DNA of 64,000 bases from Hofstenia miamia (Eukaryota > Xenacoelomorpha > Acoela > Hofsteniidae). The notes beneath the pieces are model-generated. The model worked only from the letters and a program-made list of their open reading frames with translations, was not told the DNA's origin and did no database searches. Positions 55,523 through 64,000 of the stretch are shown here, one piece after another (position 1 is the stretch's first letter; each line of letters begins with the position of its first letter). The stretch spans positions 1,035,970 through 1,099,969 of the forward strand of contig CABFPE010000217.1 in the NCBI GenBank assembly GCA_900660155.1, given 5' to 3'. A program made the position numbers and the translations under genes.

Positions 55523-57123
55523 ACATTTTGGTGACTTTACATGGGTTGTATGCATTTACATGGGTTTTACAACATTCATTGCTTTACTGACTTTTTTTCC
55601 ATGTTTTTCACTTTTATTATGTTTTGGTGACTTTACACGACTTGCATATATTTACATGGGTTTTCCAACTTTCATTGGTTTTACGGACTTACACACCATT
55701 CCAGGTTTATTTGATTTACAGAGGTTTCATGTGATTGTATGCATTGCACGCCATTCCACTTTTCCATTGTTTTGTATCGTCAATTCCGAACCATACTCTG
55801 GCATTATTCTAAACATAAGATACATAAATGCATGCAACGATCTCTATTAATTAAATTCAAAAACAATATGCCTACAAGAAACTCGGAATTGGAAAAACCT
55901 AAACATACCCGATTTAAAAATAAATGGTAACAACATTAGTGTATATATAATCTTGTTAATTCAACATGCATAATATAGTTGACACGTAAATAATTTCACC
56001 CATTCACCATTCAATTACAAGTTAGAAGGGATTAAACATAACCAATTTAAAAACCGATGGTAAAAAACAATAGCACATATAAACTTAATTCAACATTCGT
56101 AGTATAGTTGTTAGTTAATAAATTATTACATGATAAAACATGGAAAGTGAAATACTAAATGAATACATTCAAATAAAACAATAATGTATAAAATTGTTTT
56201 AAATTAAGTTTTAATAATTCTACACTTGTAATTCGCATTGTTAGTTAAAAATCATTATAATTAAATAATCCCACTCACTCAATTGCAATAAATTAAACAA
56301 ATTTGATTATATACAATACTTTACATTTTGGTGACTTTACATGGGTTGTATGCATTTACATGGGTTTTACAACATTCATTGCTTTACTGACTTTTTTTCC
56401 ATGTTTTTCACTTTTATTATGTTTTGGTGACTTTACACGACTTGCATATATTTACATGGGTTTTCCAACTTTCATTGGTTTTACGGACTTACACACCATT
56501 CCAGGTTTATTTGATTTACAGAGGTTTCATGTGATTGTATGCATTGCACGCCATTCCACTTTTCCATTGTTTTGTATCGTCAATTCCGAACCATACTCTG
56601 GCATTATTCTAAACATAAGATACATAAATGCATGCAACGATCTCTATTAATTAAATTCAAAAACAATATGCCTACAAGAAACTCGGAATTGGAAAAACCT
56701 AAACATACCCGATTTAAAAATAAATGGTAACAACATTAGTGTATATATAATCTTGTTAATTCAACATGCATAATATAGTTGACACGTAAATAATTTCACC
56801 CATTCACCATTCAATTACAAGTTAGAAGGGATTAAACATAACCAATTTAAAAACCGATGGTAAAAAACAATAGCACATATAAACTTAATTCAACATTCGT
56901 AGTATAGTTGTTAGTTAATAAATTATTACATGATAAAACATGGAAAGTGAAATACTAAATGAATACATTCAAATAAAACAATAATGTATAAAATTGTTTT
57001 AAATTAAGTTTTAATAATTCTACACTTGTAATTCGCATTGTTAGTTAAAAATCATTATAATTAAATAATCCCACTCACTCAATTGCAATAAATTAAACAA
57101 ATTTGATTATATACAATACTTTA
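55523..57123 (+). repeat. Identical 800-bp tandem duplication
   Basis: 55523-56322 and 56323-57123 appear identical base for base at a period of exactly 800. Each copy includes a frame reading GDFTWVVCIYMGFTTF and a second internal GDFT..IYMGF repeat, which mirrors a DNA-level repeat of TTTACATGGGTTTT; I do not take it as a protein gene. Perfect identity means a very recent event or an assembly duplication. Confidence 0.9.
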
Positions 57124-58175
57124 TAAAACATTAATGCATTGAAACTAATTTAAAAAGGAAAATAAACGTGTACAAAGGAAATGTTTATAGACACATAAAA
57201 CCATTAATACGTAACATTGCTCATCCCAAAAACGTGTACGCCGGAAGAGGAAATACAAAAATTAACCAAATAAAACACCAATGCAAATCATTGTTTAAAA
57301 CAAAAAAGGTGTAAAAAATATTACAAAGTTGAATATATAGTATAAAATATTGAAAAAGTAGCTTACCCCATCTGATATATGGCTGGAGACGTTACCCAAC
57401 TCACTTGCATCGGTGTTAAACTAACATCAAACTGGATGCATTCAATCTCTGACGTGTAAAACCAATTTCCGTTCGTCATTTTTTAAAAAGGGTGCATTTG
57501 TACATCGAGTCTTTCTCATTCCTTTGACGTGGTAAGTTAATTAAACTACAATTTCCACCCATCAAGCATTTATAAAATGCATGGGTCGCCCATCCACTTT
57601 TTCCTCTCTTTTATGCATTACCATGGGAATTTCATCAATCGAGAAATAGCTAAGATTAGTGCACGCAACACTCTATTTCTTTGATGGAGTAATTGTTGCG
57701 AACTAAAACTGGAAATTACACTAGTCACATACACTCTCATGGTTAATTATTCTCAGTGTCTTAAGATAATTATCCAACAATGCAATATACACTAGGTTGA
57801 TGCATCATTTGTCAAAGGGGAATACAATACTTCTGATTTCAAATGCTAAAAATACCGCCTTCCTAATCCAATAATTGTAAAACACGCACACTACCAAGAA
57901 ATAAAATGCATACATGGAATAATTCCTATTTACTAATGCGATGGTAATAAAACATTCAAGAAAGTGAAATAAAAATACAATAAACATAAAATGAAATATA
58001 TAACTCCCGGAAGAAATGCGAATTATTTTGAACTTTGTGTTTGCTTTTTTAAAAATATAATAAGTTGACGATTTTTTCCATAGATATCATCTCCACTCAT
58101 TAAATTTGTAAACACTCTGTAATACGTTCACCATTATAAATAAATAATTGTTTTGTAAATATTTTATTACTCACA
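57124..58175. other. Duplicated but uncoding sequence
   Basis: 57198-57480 is a diverged copy of 58378-58770 (shared AAAACCATTAATAC start, GAATATATAG and CATCTGATATAT blocks). No gene is recognised. Confidence 0.5.
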
Positions 58176-58290
58176 TAGGTTTATTTGATTTACAGAGGTT
58201 TCATGTGATTGTATGCATTGCACGCCATTCCACTTTTCCATTGTTTTGTATCGTCAATTCCGAACCATACTCTGGCATTATTCTAAACAT
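58176..58290 (+). repeat. Partial third copy of the 800-bp unit
   Basis: About 112 bases (from AGGTTTATTTGATTTACAGA) are identical to 55706-55817 and to the same part of the second unit, with unrelated flanks. It is a short recent transposition or conversion tract. Confidence 0.85.
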
Positions 58291-58804
58291 ACAGATAGAT
58301 GATATACATACAAATAGAAAAATTTAAACTGTATATGATTAAACAAAATATAAAATGCAGAGTAGCCAATTCCTTGTAAAACCATTAATACATAACATCA
58401 CTCATCCCAAAAAACATATACACCAGAAGAAGAAATGCAAAAACACTGGAAGAGGGAATACAAAAAATGTTTATAGACATATGCTGGTAAATGATTTATT
58501 ACAAACACATACAATATAAAAAGCTTAAAAACCATCAATATATTTAACTAAATAAAATGCTGATGCAAAACATTGTTTAAAAACAAAAAAGGTGTAAAAA
58601 ATTACAAAGTTGAATATATAGGATAAAATATTGAAAAAGTATATGTAGCTTACCCATCTGATATATTCTCTTGTGGTTGGAGGTGTTACCAAACTCGCTC
58701 ACATTGGTGTTAAAGCAAGATCAAACCAAAGCGTCTTCAATCTCTGACGTGTCAAGTCAACTTGCATCCAACTTTAAATCCCGTGCAATCATGATTTTAG
58801 CATT

Positions 58805-58916
58805 TAAATGATATACCACTCCCAAACAACAAAGTGTTGCATGTTCTGTTTCAACCTTCACAGGGACAGTGTATATGTGATACGTGTTTTGGCTTGACTC
58901 TGCATATAGATGTTTA
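58805..58916 (+). pseudogene. Duplicated internal fragment of the ORF at 59671
   Basis: About 110 bases match 59794-59903 almost perfectly (the part encoding IPLPNNKVLHVLF to GLTLHIDV) and stop abruptly on both sides. It is a partial duplicate without a start, embedded in AT-rich DNA. Confidence 0.8.
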
Positions 58917-59670
58917 TTCAAAATATTAAAATATAGCAAAAATCAATATGTATAATATATGAAGAAAATGGAAATTTTAATAATGTACTTGATTAAATGT
59001 GAAATATAATTATAATATGCATACATGTTTTTGAAACCAAAACGTATTGCCTTCAATCTTTCACCAATTTGTATCATTCTTTAAAACTATATAATGATAA
59101 TCAAGTTTTTTTGAAAGTGAAACCGTCTTAAATCCACTCAAAACATGGTTTAAACTCTAACTACTTTGTTGAAAAAAACACAAAAAGGTGAAAACATTTC
59201 ACCAATTCCATAGCAGTCTGCTAAAATAAATAGTAGTGAATGCTATTGTAAAACACATAGTTCAAGTACTCTGATATGAAATATCAACTACACAGTTACA
59301 TGTAAAGACGGATGAATCTTCAGGTTAAATATCTTGTATTAATCATTAACGACGTTTCATGAAAATTTGAGAGCTAGAAAACCACCAAGAAATTTTGTAA
59401 AAACGCATACAAATCAATAATGTATTTCCTGATAAAACAAATGGTTGTTAGTTAAAAAATGTAAAATGCGTGAATACAATAAATATGTTGTATTAATCAA
59501 AAGTTAGACTTTTTCAAAGAATTCGAGTTCTAAATAACTTTATTTTGGTTATGTAATAAAATGGGTATTACTAATATTAGATATCACCATATATAGACAT
59601 TTTTTTAAAAGAGTGAAATTAGCCAATCACAAAAACTCTATGTTTATAAATTTTACTACTATTCACAATT
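58917..59670. other. No gene recognised
   Basis: AT-rich lead into the ORF at 59671. No promoter motif can be picked out. Confidence 0.4.
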
Positions 59671-60087
59671 TTGGAGATGACAGCTAACATATTTCTTGAA
59701 TGCAGCTTTGATAGCATTCTAAAGAATTTTTCAGCAATCAAACACAAGATGTGTGTTTTGCAAAATATTGATAAGCTCGTGAATTATGAAGATATACCAC
59801 TCCCAAACAACAAAGTGTTGCATGTTCTGTTTCAACCTTCACAGGGACAGTGTATATGTGATACGTGTTTTGGCTTGACTCTGCATATAGATGTTGATTC
59901 CTCAAAGTTCGAGTTGTATGGAGAGAATATCCCTCATACTTTTGCTGTGGCGCAAGTATTAAAAGCAAACACCAATAAAATATACAAGGATGGTTTCCTG
60001 ATAGACATTGCAATCCAGAAAAATTTCATGATTATCAATGTCAGAAATTCATTAGTCAAGTATGTAACCTCAGTGAAAACCTATTAG
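59671..60087 (+). CDS. Unknown ORF, 138 residues, overlapping the right inverted repeat
   Basis: The open frame starts MEMTANIFLECSFDSILKNF and includes a CICDTCF cysteine cluster (about residues 61-67) after a Gln-rich turn, then an alternating hydrophobic/polar C-terminal half. It has no signal peptide, membrane helix or family I recognise. The last 16 or so codons lie within the right inverted repeat, so the natural end may have been replaced. The central 110 bases are copied at 58805. A continuous frame in AT-rich DNA and a mixed composition argue for real coding descent. It could be one exon of a longer gene, continued by the piece at 60234. Confidence 0.4.
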   Translation: MEMTANIFLECSFDSILKNFSAIKHKMCVLQNIDKLVNYEDIPLPNNKVLHVLFQPSQGQCICDTCFGLTLHIDVDSSKFELYGENIPHTFAVAQVLKANTNKIYKDGFLIDIAIQKNFMIINVRNSLVKYVTSVKTY

Positions 60088-60226
60088 TCATCTGTCAATC
60101 AATCAGTGAGTCACTAAAAACACTCCTCTCCAATATTCATCATCTGTCACATGAAATGTGACGTCATAAGCTCTAGACCAATCAGAGGCGTTTTTGCGTG
60201 TTCTCCTATGCCTTATGTATACTACT
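60039..60226 (-). repeat. Right inverted repeat with TGACGTCA and CCAAT motifs
   Basis: Reverse complement of 54718-54904. TGACGTCA lies at about 60160 and CCAATCAG at about 60178. The CACGTG of the left arm is not conserved here. Confidence 0.8.
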
Positions 60227-60233
60227 TACAACT

Positions 60234-60376
60234 TTCAAGTTTCCATCTTCATTCTAAAATATGACGGCACTTCCACATTCACCAAGGAGGTGGCCATCAG
60301 AAATGTGTTAAGCCATTTATTTAATGTGGCTGGCTTTCCCAAGGAGGCCTATTGTTACCACGGGCCTAAACCATGA
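60234..60376 (+). CDS. Possible coding exon remnant after the inverted repeat
   Basis: The frame reads FILKYDGTSTFTKEVAIRNV then LSHLFNVAGFPKEAYCYHG and ends in TGA. It has the look of a conserved protein end (charged helix, GFPKEAY turn), but I cannot assign a family. It directly follows the right inverted repeat and is on the same strand as the 59671 ORF, which raises the possibility of one gene split by the repeat. Confidence 0.3.
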
Positions 60377-60483
60377 GCAATGAAAACAATAATAACAATT
60401 CCAAAATAAAATATCTAGTGACATTTGATAACACCCAAGTACTATATAATTTGTAAAAATGTAAGCTCGGTTAGTGAAAAGAG

Positions 60484-61014
60484 ATATTACATCAACTTAT
60501 ATGGGAAAGTAAATCATTAACACATAAAAATCATTTTAAAACAAAAGCGCATTTGGTAAAATAGAAATATTATATCAATGGACATAGGTGAATAAAATAA
60601 ATCATTAACATATAAAAATCGTTTTAAAACAAAAGTGTGTTTGGTGAAAATAGAAATATTACATCACACATATAGGTGAATAAAATAAACCATTAACATA
60701 AAAATCGTTTAAAACAAAAACATTTTGGTGAAAATAGAAATATTACATCAACATATATAGGCGAATAAAATAAAACATTAACATAAAAATTGTTTAAAAC
60801 AAAAAATGTATTTGGTGAAAATAGAAAAATTACATCAACATATATAGGCAAATAAACTATTAAAATATAAAAATCGTTTTAAACAAAAATGCATTTGGTA
60901 AAATAGAAATATTACATCAATGGACATAGGCGAATAAGACATTAACACATAAAAATCGCGTTAAAGTAAAAGTGGGTACAATGGAAAGAGAAATATTACA
61001 ACACTGTATATAAG
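60484..61014. repeat. Minisatellite, six copies of an 82-89 bp unit
   Basis: The units share CATTAACA(C/T)ATAAAAAT, then CGTTTTAAAACAAAA, a TTTGGT block, TAGAAATATTACATCAA and ATAGGCGAATAA. CATTAACA starts fall near 60514, 60603, 60691, 60775 and 60939, with one degenerate copy near 60857. The copies are imperfect, so the array is not new. Confidence 0.9.
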
Positions 61015-62636
61015 CAGTGATAGTAAAATATGGAAAAACCTATTGTAATGTCAAGTTGTTGAATTATTTATTGGAGTAATAGTAAACATGTATATCTCAG
61101 ATTTTGTGTAATTTAATTTTTCAAATGCTTGAAACGTCCCTTTATCACTATTTCATGCTCTTTATATTTATTGGAGTTTAAGTAATTGATTGAAATTAAT
61201 CTTTAAAAATTACAAAGTGGAGAAGAACTGAAATGTTATTTGAATGTTTATCCTATATTACTAATATTTAACTAGATGTCTCTTAAAAAAACTCCCAATT
61301 AAGCAAATTTCAAACATTTATGACTCTTATGAGATTATTTTTGACGGTCATAAGATAATGCATCAACCAACCTTCTTTAATTCAAATTTGATTGGCTGAC
61401 ATTTGATTTCTTTGTTCTTTATTATATACTTGAATTCGCTATTGAAATTTCTGCTTTTGCTTTTAACTATAGTAAGCAATTATCTTTATTAATGTTTTTT
61501 TATTATAATTATGAAAGTATATCATTCTTCGTAATAATATTTCGCATTCAGAAATGTTAAGAATGTATTTTGCTAAGAAATTTGCTAGTATTTATTCACA
61601 ATCTCTCATATTACATTGATGTAGTGATTAGCCATTTTCGAATTAAATCTGTTTGTTAAACTTTATGATGGAGAATGTCATTTGCTTTAAATTTATTTCT
61701 CCAAGAATATGTGTATAGCATTTGTAGTAATGTTTGTTGTATTCTATATTTTATATTTCAATCAATATAATTTGCTCAAGAATGCTTGTAAATATTGTTA
61801 AAGAATAAATACACTTTCTTCAGCTCTTAAGTGTTTAACTTAAAATTCTTTAAACCTTAACTGCTACTAGTTTTTGATTTTTATTTATACAATGTTATTT
61901 CAATATATTTTTACACTGTTTCTGAAAATTTTCATAAACGCCTATCTGTAAATGTCCAAGACATTTTTCTCATATATTTTTCGAAAGGTCTTAAATGTCA
62001 TATAGATTTCATCACTTCTATTTGAGAATGTTTTTCTGTAAACAGTTGTTTCATAAAATCATTTGTTTGCCACTTGCTAGTTTAGCGTTACTGCGATTGT
62101 AAATATCCTATCCTCTCAACTTTTATTTCATAGCACATTTTTTCTGAGGGTGTGTAATGCTTAGAAAATTTTTTTGCACATTTCGCACAAACTAATTATA
62201 TGTGTTAGTTCTTTTTCAGATTGTCATTGTAATTTATGTTCAAAGCAGTTTAGTGTACACATCTAAATGCTTTTCCTCAAGAGTGATTTTATGTCTTTAT
62301 GTAACAATGAATGTTTTTGAAATTGTTATTTGTTAATTTAATGTCATGCTAATATGAGTCATATCACTTAATGCTCAAGTTGATGTAACCCGAAATTGAA
62401 TTATTTGGTAATAGCAAAAACCAACTGACACTTCTTTGTTAAATATGTTTGATGTATTTTTCAAATACTGTGTGTGGTGACGCCTTATTTATTCACAAAC
62501 TTAGGGTATTGGATTAATTTGCTTACATATTATTTTCCACCAGATATTTTTCAAGCATTTTCACAACTCTTATGCTTTTCTTCGAGAATTCTTTCCCGTC
62601 TTTAAAGTGAAATGATGAATATTCACTAGTTTGTTA
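61015..62636. other. AT-rich spacer with old repeat traces
   Basis: No gene. Loose similarities (CTAAATGCTTTTCCTCAAGA near 62264 and ATGCTTTTCTTCGAGAATTC near 62572) suggest an older, diverged part of the repeat array that follows. Confidence 0.4.
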
Positions 62637-63276
62637 CTTTGATTATTATATGCAGCCTAAAAACAAATGTATCCATGCAAAGTTTCTATATGGCATCGTT
62701 TTAATTAATTCCCAGGTTCATGTTAGTAACTCACTCAATTATCTGTTCACCTTTCAAAACATATTAAAGCATTGAGCGATTTTCAGTGTTTTTTTGTTGT
62801 TAAAAGTTTTCTGTAAATGTTTTAACCATTGTTATTACATTGTTTTGATATTGGATGTCGTTTTTAACAAAATTTCCATAATGCATGTTCTTCTATTATT
62901 GCGCATGATCTAAAAACAAAAAGTATTAATTCTATATGGCATTGTATTAATTCCCAGGCTATTGTTCAATTATTTATACATTTTTCCAAAACATGTTAAA
63001 GCATTGTAATGAATTTCAGCGTTTTAATCAATAATGATTTTTGTAAATGCTTTTAGGCATTGTTATAACATTATTTCGTATATGAATATCCATCTTATTC
63101 AAGAACATTTTCCATAATGCGTGCTTTTTCTATTATTATGCATAGCCTAAAACAAATGTATTCATGCAAGTTGATTCTACATGACACCATATTAATTCAC
63201 TGACTATTGTTAGTAACCTATACAATTATTCATTCGTTTTTGTAAAGTGTATTAAGCATTATACGAATTTAAATGC
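62637..63276. repeat. Satellite-like tandem repeat, unit about 240-255 bp
   Basis: Three consecutive diverged units share (C/T)CTAAAA(A)CAAATGTAT, ATATGGCATCGTTTTAATTA, CATATTAAAGCATTG and CCATAATGC(A/G)TG blocks. Their starts fall near 62655, 62909 and 63147. The third is cut short exactly where the LTR copy begins at 63277. Confidence 0.8.
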
Positions 63277-64000
63277 TGTAACATCCTCCACCTGGCCTAT
63301 TTGCACTGTGTATCATTAATGATGATTATCACTCAGTAAATTGCGGGTGAGGAGTTACTAGATCATCGAACTGCCAAACTTTTCCTTTCTTGTTAACTAG
63401 TTAAGTTAATTGAATAATAATTATCACTGTTTAGGTGACGGAGCCATGTGACATTTCCTCTTCAATTCTTCTATGGTCCTCTGCCCGAAGCCAATCACCA
63501 CAGCACAGTTCCTCCTCTTTGTTAACGATGACTGCATCCTGCATCCACTGTCTCAGCTCAATTGGAACTAATTATGTGAACCTTACTTTAGCTCAGTGTG
63601 TGTACTCATGTTAAGTTGTAACTGACTTAAACTCAATGTTGTAAAGTGTTTGTTGATTTGATTGAATAAAGCAACCAGGCGTTGACACTAACTGCATTTA
63701 AACAATATTAAAGTAGCCATTACCGTAAAATTACTGGCTTCGTGATCTAGTTACTAATATTGCAGTTTCCTATACTTACATTTAATAATGTTACATGTAG
63801 AGTCATTTATTTGGTCGATTATAGTCGAGTCTCCTACTATTAAGAATAGATATATATGCTTAGGTTTTGACTATCCAGTCGTTTCAGGCTTTCATTATTT
63901 CATACATGTATAGATAGATAGTCAGACTAAGCAAGAATCGAAAATCTCCTAACCATAACATAAGTGCGGTTTCGTGACTGGCACAAGGACCCTTCGAATC
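63277..64000 (+). repeat. LTR-like repeat, copy 2, with downstream leader running off the window
   Basis: Copy 2 of the repeat at 5040-5628; TG at 63277 and CA at 63960 (684 bp). AATAAA lies at about 63664. The following TAAGTGCGGTTTCGTGACTGG and GGCAC..GACCC match the bases after copy 1, so a retrotransposon leader, and perhaps a whole element, continues beyond the window. The length difference from copy 1 comes from internal indels. Confidence 0.6.

Larger units (their letters stand above)
54718..60226. mobile_element. 5.5-kb block bounded by 187-bp inverted repeats
   Basis: 54718-54904 and 60039-60226 are inverted copies of each other, over 90 percent identical by eye. Inside are nested direct duplications and one unassigned ORF. 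A transposase or capsid gene is not visible. It could be a non-autonomous transposon, two copies of a MITE in opposite orientation, or an inverted segmental duplication. No clear target duplication was found outside the repeats. Bases 54904-55522 between the left arm and the tandem duplication hold two loose copies of a segment starting near AAACAAAAGAGATT(G/A)CAT. Confidence 0.6.

Noticed and set aside
55491-56650. Paired 115-119 codon frames in the 800-bp repeat as a protein gene
   Set aside because: The apparent protein repeat mirrors a DNA-level repeat of TTTACATGGG; the composition is membrane-like by base bias only.
1-64000. CRISPR arrays, bacterial operons, rRNA genes
   Set aside because: None seen; introns, polyadenylation signals and animal gene families show a eukaryotic nuclear scaffold.

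Overview
This is an AT-rich, intron-bearing eukaryotic scaffold. It is almost certainly from an invertebrate animal. The clearest host gene is a headcase (HECA) homologue, an animal family, split into at least five exons with GT..AG borders and introns from 63 bp upward. There is no operon structure, ribosome binding site or CRISPR array. I cannot fix the phylum from sequence alone. Two assembly gaps (966-1965 and 13013-13114) and single N bases at 8542 and 54921 are present.

Host genes are few. An intronless, divergent H2A-type histone lies at 396-806. A DEDDh 3'-5' exonuclease of the TREX family (30860-31822, single exon) sits about 120 bp upstream of the first recognised headcase exon (31944-34580), on the same strand. 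A four-exon, 303-residue single-pass SPFH/band-7 membrane protein is spread over 39288-51259. Its large introns hold a hAT-like MITE, a dead piggyBac with perfect ends, an apparently intact Tc1-like transposon, a LINE tail and a mariner relic.

Most of the rest is transposon-derived. 2.2-2.5 kb: LINE tail. 3.2-3.8 kb: relic of a Polinton/Maverick-type protein-primed DNA polymerase. 5.0-5.6 kb and 63.3-64.0 kb: two diverged copies of an LTR-like TG..CA repeat, with a third fragment at 8.9 kb. 6.2-12 kb: two overlapping broken pieces of an L1-like LINE on the minus strand, separated by a patch with a 64-bp hairpin. 12.5-13.2 kb: MITE. 14.8-18.6 kb: heavily decayed Ty3/Gypsy pol. 29.8-30.1 kb and 37.05-37.58 kb: two further MITEs. 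53.2-54.0 kb: LINE tail with a YADD box. 54.7-60.2 kb: a 5.5-kb block bounded by 187-bp inverted repeats and filled with nested duplications, including an identical 800-bp tandem duplication. 60.5-61.0 kb and 62.6-63.3 kb: minisatellite and satellite-like arrays.

The strongest unexplained signals are the CpG desert at about 15.8-24.1 kb, the 54.7-60.2 kb inverted-repeat block with its unknown ORF, the motif-array MITE at 37 kb, and the H2A variant with its altered docking region. All family calls come from reading motifs by eye. No database search was run.
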